Below are positions 16,147 to 23,668 of a stretch of DNA of 64,000 bases, in pieces. Below the pieces are notes generated by a model that had not been told where the DNA came from, made no database searches, and was given only the letters and a program-made list of their open reading frames with translations. Every line of letters starts with the position of its first letter. Within the stretch, counting starts at the first letter, position 1. Source of the stretch: Bradyrhizobium sp. CSA112 (GTDB lineage: Bacteria > Pseudomonadota > Alphaproteobacteria > Rhizobiales > Xanthobacteraceae); NCBI RefSeq assembly GCF_029051645.1, contig NZ_JAACFS010000015.1, forward strand, positions 95,271-159,270. The letters are read 5' to 3'. Both the position numbers and the translations under genes were made by a program.

Positions 16147-16572
16147 TCAACTCTCACCCTTCAATATCTTGAACACACCGCTCGCCATCGCGATACAGCG
16201 CTTATCGACGGTCACCTCTGTCGTGATGAAGATCAGGCTGCGGGTGGAGCGCACCACGTGCGGCTTCGACACCAGGACCTCACCGATTTTGCCGGCTTCG
16301 ACGAAATGCGTGTCGAGCTGCACCGTCGCCAGCGTCGGCTTGCCCGACACGAAGCGGGCGGTCATGCCGCAGGTGCGGTCGGCGAAGGTCATGATGACGC
16401 CGCCCTGCACCAGGCCGCGGCGGTTGTGATGCTTGTCCTCGGTGATGAGCGCGAATTCATACACGCCGTCGACGACGCGCTGCCACAGCGGGCCGATCAG
16501 ATGCAGGAAGCCTGATGTTTCGACGATCTTCCAGCCGTCGGATTTGAGTTTGTCCGCGGCCTTGGCGGTCAT
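16147..16572 (-). CDS. PaaI-family hotdog thioesterase
   Basis: This 141-residue protein has the single hotdog domain of PaaI/YbgC-like acyl-CoA thioesterases: Q-G-G-V-I-M-T-F-A-D near residue 55 (the G-G-x-x-x-x-x-x-D core), then a beta-sheet region T-V-Q-L-D-T-H-F and R-S-T-R-S-L-I-F. It likely cleaves a short or aromatic acyl-CoA in the cytoplasm. It sits upstream of and divergent from a CoA-pyrophosphatase-type NUDIX gene, with about 80 bases between their starts, an association suggestive of CoA-thioester turnover. Confidence 0.88.
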   Translation of the reverse strand: MTAKAADKLKSDGWKIVETSGFLHLIGPLWQRVVDGVYEFALITEDKHHNRRGLVQGGVIMTFADRTCGMTARFVSGKPTLATVQLDTHFVEAGKIGEVLVSKPHVVRSTRSLIFITTEVTVDKRCIAMASGVFKILKGES

Positions 16573-16651
16573 GTCGTGCTTTCCGTTTCCTGCGGGCTGT
16601 CATGTTGTCCGGGTCATTTCATCTGATGCGCTGGTGTTGTAGTCAAGCGGG

Positions 16652-17281
16652 ATGGCCCGGTCATTTGACGATACCACACGGCGGAATATCGCAACCCTCT
16701 GCGCGGCATTCACGCGGGTACCTTCGGACGGCGCAGAGCCTGAGCTGAAGCGCGCGGCGGTGGCCATTGCGCTGACGGAAGCCGAGGCCGGTGGGGGCAC
16801 GACGTTTCTGCTGACCCGCCGTGCGGCGACCTTGCGTTCGCACGCGGCCCAATGGGCGTTGCCGGGCGGGCGCTGCGACGACGGCGAGACACAGGCGCAG
16901 GCAGCGCTGCGCGAGCTGCATGAAGAACTCGGCGTTGGCCTCGGCGAGGGCGATGTGCTGGGCCTGCTCGACGATTACCCGACGCGATCGGGCTATCTCA
17001 TCACGCCCGTAGTGGTCTGGGTCGGCGCCAGCGCCGATATCGTGCCCAATCCGGCGGAGGTCGCTTCCGTCCATCGCGTCGCACTTGACGACATCGAGCG
17101 CGAGGGCGCCTTCAGCTTCACCACGATCCCCGAAAGCACGCGGCGCGTGATCCGCTTTCGCCACGCCAGCCAACATATCCACGCGCCGACGGCAGCGCTG
17201 ATCTATCAATTTGCCGAAGTGCTGGCGGGTCGCGATACCCGCGTGGCCGAGTTGGAGCAGCCGGTCTTCGCCTGGAAGTAG
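16652..17281 (+). CDS. NUDIX hydrolase, CoA pyrophosphatase type
   Basis: A 209-residue protein with L-T-R-R-A-A-T-L-R-S-H-A-A-Q then the NUDIX box starting P-G-G-R-C-D-D-G-E-T and ending R-E-L-H-E-E-L-G-V. The segment before the box fits the UPF0035 signature of NudL-like enzymes, which split CoA into phosphoadenosine diphosphate and phosphopantetheine. The metal-binding Glu residues of R-E-x-x-E-E are all present. Divergent from the PaaI-type gene. Confidence 0.9.
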   Translation: MARSFDDTTRRNIATLCAAFTRVPSDGAEPELKRAAVAIALTEAEAGGGTTFLLTRRAATLRSHAAQWALPGGRCDDGETQAQAALRELHEELGVGLGEGDVLGLLDDYPTRSGYLITPVVVWVGASADIVPNPAEVASVHRVALDDIEREGAFSFTTIPESTRRVIRFRHASQHIHAPTAALIYQFAEVLAGRDTRVAELEQPVFAWK

Positions 17282-17285
17282 GGCC

Positions 17286-17403
17286 GTCATTGCGAGGCGC
17301 GAAGCGACGAAGCAATCCATCTCTCGGTGAGCGGAGACATGGATTGCTTCGCGGAGCCTGTCATCGGGCGCGCATTCGCGCGACCCGGTGGCTCGCAATG
17401 ACG
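17286..17403. repeat. Palindromic intergenic repeat, family C (GTCATTGCGAG type, copy 1)
   Basis: GTCATTGCGAGGCGCGAAGC at the left and GGTGGCTCGCAATGAC at the right form the arms. The inner part CGGAGCCTGTCATCGGGCGC is shared, in inverted orientation, with a segment at about 25888-25930. A related copy of the arms is at 36701-36785. Confidence 0.8.
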
Positions 17404-17493
17404 GAACCGTCTCCGGGTCGGGTTGCGAACACGGCGCGATTGGGCGACGATGGCGGCGCCAACAAGAAGAACAGTCCTGGGAGCGCGCTCATC

Positions 17494-18474
17494 ATGCCCA
17501 TTTGGATCAAGACGTTCTGTGTCGTCGCCGCGCTGCTCGGCCCGAGCGTAGCCACCAATTCAGCGCGAGCGCAAAACTATCCGGCCCGCGCTATCACCTT
17601 GGTAATTCCATTCGCTCCGGGCGGCAGCACCTCGATCGTCGGCCGCGCCATCGCCGACAAGATGAGCGAACTGCTCGGCGAGAAGGTCGTGGTCGACAAT
17701 CGGCCCGGCGCCGGCGGCACGGTCGGCACCAAGGCGGTCGCCAAAAGCGATCCCGATGGTTACACGCTGCTCCTGGGCTACACCGGCACGCTGGCGATCG
17801 GTCCCTCGCTCTACAAGAACCCCGGCTACGATCCGCGCAAGGACTTTGCGCCGATCGGCATGATCGGCAACGCGCCGAACTCGCTGGTGGTGCATCCCTC
17901 GTTCCCCGCGAAAAGTGTGGCCGAACTGGTCGCCCATGCGAAGGCCAATCCCGACAAGGTCAATTTCGGCTCGGCCGGCGCCGGCACCGCCAGCCATATC
18001 ACCGGCGAATATTTTGCTCGCGCCGCCGACATCAAGCTCGTGCACATCCCCTACAAGGGCACGGGTCCTGCGCTGACCGATCTCCTCGGCGGCCACATCC
18101 CGATGGCGTTCGCGCCGATCCCGGCCTCGCACGCCAATGTCTCCGCCGGCAAGTTGCGCGCACTTGCAGTGACCAGCGCCACCCGCTCGGGCCTCTTGCC
18201 CGATGTTCCGACGATGATGGAAGCGGGGCTCGCCGCCTTCGACGCCTCGCTTTATTACGGCCTCGTTGCCCCCGCCGGCACGCAGCGGCCGATCATCGAG
18301 AAGCTGAACAAGGCGCTGCGCGACGCGCTCGCTAGCGACGAGGTGAAGAAGCAGTTGGGCAATGATGGCACCGAGATCACGCCCGGAACGCCGGAAGATT
18401 ACGCAAATTTCATCGACAAGGACGAGAAGAAGTGGTCGCAGCTTGTGAAGGCCAGCGGCGTCGAGCAGGAGTAG
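17494..18474 (+). CDS. Bug-family (TctC-like) periplasmic substrate-binding protein
   Basis: The product is 326 residues from M-P-I-W-I-K-T-F, followed by a signal peptide ending S-A-R-A-Q. The mature part starts N-Y-P-A-R-A-I-T-L-V-I-P-F-A-P-G-G-S-T, the classic opening of Bug receptors of tripartite tricarboxylate transporters. D-N-R-P-G-A-G-G and S-D-P-D-G-Y-T-L-L also match. These proteins bind carboxylates in the periplasm. No tctA/tctB membrane genes are adjacent, so it is an orphan receptor, which is common for this family. Confidence 0.93.
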   Translation: MPIWIKTFCVVAALLGPSVATNSARAQNYPARAITLVIPFAPGGSTSIVGRAIADKMSELLGEKVVVDNRPGAGGTVGTKAVAKSDPDGYTLLLGYTGTLAIGPSLYKNPGYDPRKDFAPIGMIGNAPNSLVVHPSFPAKSVAELVAHAKANPDKVNFGSAGAGTASHITGEYFARAADIKLVHIPYKGTGPALTDLLGGHIPMAFAPIPASHANVSAGKLRALAVTSATRSGLLPDVPTMMEAGLAAFDASLYYGLVAPAGTQRPIIEKLNKALRDALASDEVKKQLGNDGTEITPGTPEDYANFIDKDEKKWSQLVKASGVEQE

Positions 18475-18480
18475 GGCGGC

Positions 18481-18606
18481 TTTCCTTCTCCCCTTGTGGG
18501 AGAAGGTGGCGCGAAGCGCCGGATGAGGGGTTCTCTCCGCGGAGACAGACCCCTCATCCGCCTCCGCTTCGCTACGGCACCTTCTCCCACAAGGGGAGAA
18601 GGAGAA
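18481..18606. repeat. Palindromic intergenic repeat, family B (CCTTCTCCCCTTGTGGGAG type, copy 1)
   Basis: A long inverted repeat with outer arms TTCTCCCCTTGTGGGAGAAG and its complement near 18580-18602, and inner arms GGATGAGGGGTTCTCTCCGC / CAGACCCCTCATCC. Copies are at 19873-20010, 32501-32640 and 36531-36672. Confidence 0.88.
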
Positions 18607-18672
18607 AGAGCGCCGCCGAAGTTCGGGCCGTTTCGGGGCTGACTTCGCGCGTCCGCTTGCTACAACAACGCC

Positions 18673-19863
18673 ATGCGCGTGCACTTGATTCGCATGGGTT
18701 CCGGATTTGTAGCGCTCGCGCTGTTCGCGGGCGCGCCTGCAATGGCGATCGATGCCGGCACAATCCCTCCCTCAACCGCCGACGCATTGGCACAAGCCGC
18801 CTCGCCGCAGGCGATTGCCGAATATCGCCGCAAGCTGAAGGAATATCAGGAAGCGCGCGCCGCGTTCGACGAGGAGGCCGGCGCCTATTGGGCCGCGATC
18901 TCCGAGAAGCGAAAGGGCCGCAACGCCAAGCGCCGGGAACGCCAGCCCATTACGCTGGCCGATTACGTGCTGACGCAGCCGCCGGTCTACACCGGTCCGA
19001 AACGCCCGGTTAGTCCGGAGCCGGAGGAAGAGAAGCCGCCGCGCAAGCCGCTGCCGGTGGTCGCCGATTTTCTGAAAGCGGCCGCCGACCATTTCCAGTT
19101 CGTGCCGCAGCGGCCGTCATCCGAGGTCGAGTTCAAGCGCGCCTATGCCCGCTACGCGCAGGCTGCGGGCCTCACGCGCGAGCAGGCGATTCGGGTCTAT
19201 TCGTTCGAGACCGGCGGCAACGGCAATTACGACATGCAGTCGGGGCTGAGCGCCTCACGGCCGGGCTCCCGTGCGATCTCGACCGCGATCGGCTACAACC
19301 AATTGCTGACCACCAATAGCGTTGAACTATTGGCCGAACAGGGCCACGAGTTCATTAAGGAGCTGACGGCGCGGGCCGCGACGCTGTCGGGCGCGCCGCG
19401 CAGGGCGATGGACCACAAGCTTGCCGTGCTGAAAAAGATGGTGGCGTTCACGCGCACCGTGCCGGACACATGGTCCGAGCATGAGAAGCTCGCCAATACC
19501 CCGCAGGGCTGGGCGGTGCACGCCATGGTGCTCGATATCGACGTCGGGCCGATGCTGCAGACCCACAAGCTCTTGACCTCGGTCCATTTCGCGCGCGCCA
19601 AGGGCTACAATCGTCCGCTGACGGCCGCCGAGCTCGAAATGATGAACCTGACCGGCGACGGCACCGGCCTCGACATGGTGACCATGCCGCAGGCGATGCG
19701 CGAGCAGGTGCCGACCTCGAATTTCTTCCAGCGCGGCGGCTACGAGCGCAACCCCGTCGCGATCCGCCACAACACGGTGGCGAAACTGCTGGCTGTCACT
19801 GACGAGCGTATGGATTTCAACAGTAGCAAGCCTGGCGCGAAAGAGCTGGCAGCGGCGTTTTAG
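18673..19863 (+). CDS. Exported protein with lysozyme-like (SLT-like) features
   Basis: A 396-residue protein with an N-terminal signal peptide ending about A-P-A-M-A. A Lys/Glu-rich helical segment (residues 48-90) and a Pro/Glu-rich linker (about 100-130) precede a C-terminal domain. That domain has R-V-Y-S-F-E-T-G-G-N-G (Glu179) and, 25 residues later, A-I-G-Y-N-Q-L-L, which resemble the catalytic Glu and the G-x-x-Q-L block of soluble lytic transglycosylases. A periplasmic peptidoglycan-related role is inferred; the match is weak and the protein could be non-catalytic. Flanked by family B repeats on both sides. Confidence 0.75.
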   Translation: MRVHLIRMGSGFVALALFAGAPAMAIDAGTIPPSTADALAQAASPQAIAEYRRKLKEYQEARAAFDEEAGAYWAAISEKRKGRNAKRRERQPITLADYVLTQPPVYTGPKRPVSPEPEEEKPPRKPLPVVADFLKAAADHFQFVPQRPSSEVEFKRAYARYAQAAGLTREQAIRVYSFETGGNGNYDMQSGLSASRPGSRAISTAIGYNQLLTTNSVELLAEQGHEFIKELTARAATLSGAPRRAMDHKLAVLKKMVAFTRTVPDTWSEHEKLANTPQGWAVHAMVLDIDVGPMLQTHKLLTSVHFARAKGYNRPLTAAELEMMNLTGDGTGLDMVTMPQAMREQVPTSNFFQRGGYERNPVAIRHNTVAKLLAVTDERMDFNSSKPGAKELAAAF

Positions 19864-19872
19864 GGAGGTCCC

Positions 19873-20010
19873 CTCCTTCTCCCCTTGTGGGAGAAGGTGC
19901 CTTCACGAAGTGAAGGCGGATGAGGGGTTCTTTCCGCGGAGACAGACCCCTCATCCGGCTCGCCGCCGCTTCGCGCCGTCGATCCACCTTCTCCCACAAG
20001 GGGAGAAGGA
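19873..20010. repeat. Palindromic intergenic repeat, family B (copy 2)
   Basis: Same arms as the copy at 18481, here with the inner variants GTGCCTTCACGAAGTGAAGG and CTCGCCGCCGCTTCGC. It fills the space between the exported lysozyme-like gene and the convergent small exported gene. Confidence 0.88.
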
Positions 20011-20021
20011 AGAAAGGAAGC

Positions 20022-20330
20022 TCAATCCGACCCGAACATGAACTTGCCGTCGCTTTCCAGATAGGGGCCGGAGCGCATATAGAGCTGGCCGTTCTGGCCG
20101 ATGAAGAACAGCGTACCCTTCGGCACCTTCTTGGCGCCCTTGAGCAGCAGGCCCGCATTGTTGGTGCCCATCTTGTACGCGAGCGTCTTGCCGTCCCTGC
20201 CGTAGGCATAGCCCATGTCCTGCCTCAGCTCCCAAGGCGTCGGCGCGGCGCCTTGCGCCAATGCGCCGGTCGAAAACCCCGCCAGGACGGCTCCCATCAA
20301 GACCGTCTTCGTTGAAATGCACGTCATCAT
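20022..20330 (-). CDS. Small exported protein of unknown function (102 aa)
   Basis: It starts M-M-T-C-I-S-T-K-T-V-L and has a signal peptide ending T-G-A-L-A-Q. The mature part of about 75 residues has W-E-L-R-Q-D-M-G-Y-A-Y-G-R-D-G-K-T and L-L-L-K-G-A-K-K-V-P-K-G-T-L-F-F. Repeated short strand-like segments suggest a small beta-rich periplasmic protein. I do not recognise the family. Confidence 0.75.
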   Translation of the reverse strand: MMTCISTKTVLMGAVLAGFSTGALAQGAAPTPWELRQDMGYAYGRDGKTLAYKMGTNNAGLLLKGAKKVPKGTLFFIGQNGQLYMRSGPYLESDGKFMFGSD

Positions 20331-20527
20331 TCATCCTCCCCACAGCCATTCGGCTTCTTGCCCCATGTTTTGAACAAATCACGAACGGCATTGTGCCGTC
20401 AATCGGCACCTTCGACGCATCACACCGCCCTTGAGACTTTGTGATTTCCCGCCTTCGACTTCCTGACTATGTTCCGGTTTCCAGTTACAAGCTTTGCATT
20501 GCGAAGAACGTCATAGGGATGATTCGT

Positions 20528-21007
20528 ATGAACCACGTCATGAAAATCGGTTTCGGTGTTGCGTTGACGTTCATGACGTTGGCTTCGGCCGCAGCAGCCG
20601 ACGATTTCAAGCTCTCCAACAACCAGCGGATCGCCTGCAGCCGCGGTTTGGCGCCGGGCAGGCTCAACACAGCGACGTGCAAGTCCTACGCGTATGTGCT
20701 CAACACCAAGACCTCCGAATATTACCGCTGCCAGGTCTCGCTCGCGCTGACGCGAGACAACAAGGAAGTCATCAACGTGCAGTCCGACGGCGGCTGCACC
20801 AAGAAGCCCCGCATCTTCGATACCGATTCGAACTATTCGTTCGACGCCACCGAAACCGAGGGGCCGAACACCAACACGTTCTTCGGCCCCGGCGGCTATG
20901 CGGTGTGGGCCAGCGACAACAATAACCTGAAGGTGCGCGGCTGCATCATCATCTCGTCCGGCCTCGGCTCCGACATCTCGAAATGCATCGACATGAAGTT
21001 CGAGTAA
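20528..21007 (+). CDS. Exported protein with four cysteines, unknown function (159 aa)
   Basis: The ATG at 20528 follows AGGGATG and starts M-N-H-V-M-K-I-G, leading into a signal peptide ending A-S-A-A-A-A. The mature protein contains Cys residues in I-A-C-S-R, A-T-C-K-S, Y-R-C-Q-V, G-G-C-T-K, R-G-C-I-I and K-C-I-D, which could pair in the periplasm. The family is not recognised. An alternative in-frame start lies nine bases upstream. It is convergent with the EAL-protein gene, which ends seven bases downstream. Confidence 0.78.
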   Translation: MNHVMKIGFGVALTFMTLASAAAADDFKLSNNQRIACSRGLAPGRLNTATCKSYAYVLNTKTSEYYRCQVSLALTRDNKEVINVQSDGGCTKKPRIFDTDSNYSFDATETEGPNTNTFFGPGGYAVWASDNNNLKVRGCIIISSGLGSDISKCIDMKFE

Positions 21008-21013
21008 GCCGTA

Positions 21014-22231
21014 TCACGGCATCTTGTCGGAGGCGGATGCGAGCTGAGGGCGGGAGCGAGCAAATTTCCGTACCGCCACCGGCTTGCCGAACAGATAGCC
21101 CTGGACCAGATCGAACCCCATGTCGTGGGCGGCGAGAAAGTCGCCGCGGGTCTCCACGCCCTGAGCGATGGCGCGGGCGCCGTTGTCGCGGGCCAGTTCG
21201 ACGATGCGTCGGCACACCGTCTGCTTCAGCCGATCGTCCGCGCAGCCGTTGATGTATTGCTGGTCGACCTTCAGTTCGGCGAACGGGAAACTCCGAAGCT
21301 CCAGAAGGGACGGCCATTCCGCGCCGACATTGTCGATCGCGATCGCGATATTGTGCAGCCGCAGGCGTCTTGCGGCGTCCACCGCCAGGTCCGGATTGTC
21401 GATCACTTCGCTGCTGTTGATTTCGATTAAAAGTCCGCCGAAGGCCGGGTGGGCGGGCATGGCGCGGCACAGTTCGCGCACCGCCGCAGCATTGCCGAAG
21501 AACGATACCGGCAGGTTGACCGAGAGATCGACCGGGCCCTGGCTTTCCAGCAGATAGCGCCAGTCTTCGATGGCGCGGCCGACCACGAATTCGGACAGCG
21601 CGCGAAAATGCGGATCCTTGTCGTCGGGAATGAAATAGGCCGGCGGGACCACGCCCCAGGCAGGATGCCGCATCCGGACCAGCGCCTCCGCGCCGCTAGG
21701 CACCAGCGTGCGGGTGTTGATCTTCTGCTGATACCACAATTCGAGCCAGCCGGCCTTCAGGGCCTCGGCGACGTCGACGGCAGGGCTTGGCGCCGGCTCG
21801 GCCGGCAGCAGCGTCGCGACGCTCGCGCGCAGGCTGGCCGCGCCGAACGGCGTCTGGAGCGAGGGCAGCATGGCAATTCCGTATTCGTCGCCAATTTGCC
21901 TGACGGCCTTTACCATAATCGAGTCTGGTTGACCGATGACGAGGACTTTGCCGGCGAAATTTTTCCGGACGATGACCTCAAGAATTTCCCCGACATTGAT
22001 CCCATCGACGCACACGCTGAGCACGACCAGATCCGGCTGCTCCGTCTGCAGCATCCCTGCCAACTCGCCGGCCTGACCGCATTCACTGGTGACGAAACCG
22101 AGATCCTCGAGGGCGTCGGAAAGGAACAATCGGAGGTGCTTTTTGCTGTCGACGACGCAGGCTCTCGGCGTCAGCTTCCTGTGCCCGAAGTGTGCTGCGC
22201 GCGTGTACCCGTTAAAGTTGATTTGCTCCAT
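21014..22231 (-). CDS. Degenerate receiver-EAL domain protein
   Basis: The product is 405 residues from M-E-Q-I-N-F, which has GGGAGG upstream. Residues 24-140 form a receiver-like domain, but the phosphoacceptor site is Ser72 in D-L-V-V-L-S-V and the acid pair near the N-terminus is reduced to Asp28. Residues about 155-390 are an EAL domain with E-A-L at 182-184 and L-K-V-D at 320-323. Catalytic positions are altered: D-D-F-G reads D-N-V-G (300-303), A-E-G-V-E-T reads A-Q-G-V-E-T, and T-E reads S-S-E. It probably does not hydrolyse c-di-GMP and may act by binding. The protein is cytoplasmic. Confidence 0.9.
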   Translation of the reverse strand: MEQINFNGYTRAAHFGHRKLTPRACVVDSKKHLRLFLSDALEDLGFVTSECGQAGELAGMLQTEQPDLVVLSVCVDGINVGEILEVIVRKNFAGKVLVIGQPDSIMVKAVRQIGDEYGIAMLPSLQTPFGAASLRASVATLLPAEPAPSPAVDVAEALKAGWLELWYQQKINTRTLVPSGAEALVRMRHPAWGVVPPAYFIPDDKDPHFRALSEFVVGRAIEDWRYLLESQGPVDLSVNLPVSFFGNAAAVRELCRAMPAHPAFGGLLIEINSSEVIDNPDLAVDAARRLRLHNIAIAIDNVGAEWPSLLELRSFPFAELKVDQQYINGCADDRLKQTVCRRIVELARDNGARAIAQGVETRGDFLAAHDMGFDLVQGYLFGKPVAVRKFARSRPQLASASDKMP

Positions 22232-22596
22232 GGCCGCCCTCCCAACAGATACCCCGGCGCCATTGGTACATCCGCGTTGCGGTCGCAATAATGGAATTTT
22301 GCGGGAGGCCACATGATTACTTCAGTAGGGTTAAAGCCGCAGAGACGAATAAAATTTTAGGAAAACGGCCGGGCTCAGCAGCACATTGCCTGGGCCGGAC
22401 AAGCCCATTCGTTGCTTTCATGGGCTTCAACGAGCTGGCGCCTTGCCTGGGCAATATTTGATCAGCGCCCTGCATGTTAACGCCTGTGGTCGCTTGCCGG
22501 CGCCGCGATGTTTCGTGGCTTGAGAAAACTTCTGCCGTGATGCCTCTGCCCTCCTTCGCAGGAGCAGCAATGATGCGATGCACGCGACTTTTCCTC
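22232..22596. other. Intergenic stretch of about 365 bases, no gene seen
   Basis: This lies between the start of the EAL gene and the terminator of the TAXI gene. GC is lower near 22310-22360. No frame with a plausible start was seen. The promoter of the EAL gene should be here but no strong -35/-10 pair stood out. Confidence 0.55.
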
Positions 22597-22632
22597 TAAA
22601 AAAATGACCGCGGCCCTCGGTGGCCGCGGTCA
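22597..22632 (-). terminator. Rho-independent terminator after the TAXI receptor gene
   Basis: On the minus strand the stem TGACCGCGGCC pairs with GGCCGCGGTCA around a short loop and is followed by seven T residues (22598-22604). It starts about 50 bases past the stop of the TAXI gene, as expected for the end of the TRAP operon. Confidence 0.92.
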
Positions 22633-22681
22633 CTGCAATCTGCATTCCGGACATCGCTTCCGATCGTCCGGACCGCGAGGC

Positions 22682-23641
22682 CTAGCCGCCCACGCCCTTT
22701 TCCTTGAAGTATTTCAGCGCGCCGGGGTGGAACGGGATCGGCGAACGTTCCTGCACCTGGTTGTCGAGCGAAAAGCTCTCGGCTTCCTTGTGCACGGCGA
22801 CGATGTCGGCCTTCTTCTCCACCAGCGTCTTGACGATGGTGTAGGCGTCCTCATTGCTCATCTTGTCGCCGGTGACGATCAAGTTCCAGACGTCGGTAAT
22901 GGAATTGTCCTTGTCGTAGCCCGGATACGAACCCGCCTTGATCTTGCTGGAAGAATAGAGCTTGCCGTATTTCGCGTTCATCTTCTCGGCCAGGTCGCCA
23001 TGGTCGATCAGCTTTATCTTCAGGCCGGGCGTCGCCGCGAGATCGGTGACCGCGGCAGTCGGGATGCCGCCGACCCAGAAGAACGCATCGATCTTGCGAT
23101 CCTTGACCGCATTGACGGATTCGGCAACGCCGAGCCGCTCGCGCTTCATGTCCTTGTCCTTGTCGAGGCCAGCGGCCTCGATGACACGGAACGCCATCAC
23201 TTCGGTGGCGCTGCCGGGCGACCCGGTCGAAACGCGCTTGCCCTTCAGGTCTGCCATGGTCTGGATGCCGGTGCCTTCCACCGTCACCACATGCATGCGG
23301 TTCGGATAGACCACGAGCAGCGCCTGCAATGGCACCTTGCCGCTCTTGAATTTGTCCTCACCCTTCAGCGCGTCGAGCGCGGCGTCGGCCATCGTGAAGG
23401 CCATCTCGCTCTTGCCTGCGCCGATCAGCTTGAGATTGTCGACCGAGCCGCCGGTGACCTCGGCGGTGGCCTGCACGTTGGGCAGGTTCTTCGAGAGCAC
23501 GTTGGCGACCGCGCCGCCGAGCGGGTAATAGACCCCGCCGGTGCCGCCGGTGCCGATCGACATGGTCTTCTGCTGGGCATGGGCTACGCCAGCAAAGGCA
23601 AGCCCCAGTGTCATCGCCAGCATGGCTGTGGTTTTTTTCAT
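22682..23641 (-). CDS. TAXI-family TRAP transporter substrate-binding protein
   Basis: The product is 319 residues from M-K-K-T-T-A, with GAGGGAG upstream; a longer TTG start at 23656 is less likely. The signal peptide ends A-H-A-Q. The mature part begins with S-I-G-T-G-G-T-G-G-V-Y-Y-P-L-G-G-A, the usual opening of TAXI receptors, followed by G-S-V-D-N-L and V-S-T-G-S-P-G-S-A-T-E. It captures a carboxylate or amino-acid-like ligand in the periplasm. The fused permease gene lies 27 bases upstream on the same strand, so the two form one operon. Confidence 0.95.
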   Translation of the reverse strand: MKKTTAMLAMTLGLAFAGVAHAQQKTMSIGTGGTGGVYYPLGGAVANVLSKNLPNVQATAEVTGGSVDNLKLIGAGKSEMAFTMADAALDALKGEDKFKSGKVPLQALLVVYPNRMHVVTVEGTGIQTMADLKGKRVSTGSPGSATEVMAFRVIEAAGLDKDKDMKRERLGVAESVNAVKDRKIDAFFWVGGIPTAAVTDLAATPGLKIKLIDHGDLAEKMNAKYGKLYSSSKIKAGSYPGYDKDNSITDVWNLIVTGDKMSNEDAYTIVKTLVEKKADIVAVHKEAESFSLDNQVQERSPIPFHPGALKYFKEKGVGG

Positions 23642-23668
23642 TTTTATCTCCCTCAATTGCTTTCTTCT

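Noticed and set aside
18481..18606. Family B hairpins as transcription terminators
   Set aside because: They are long, recur in several places between genes of different orientation and lack T runs, so they are better explained as repeats.
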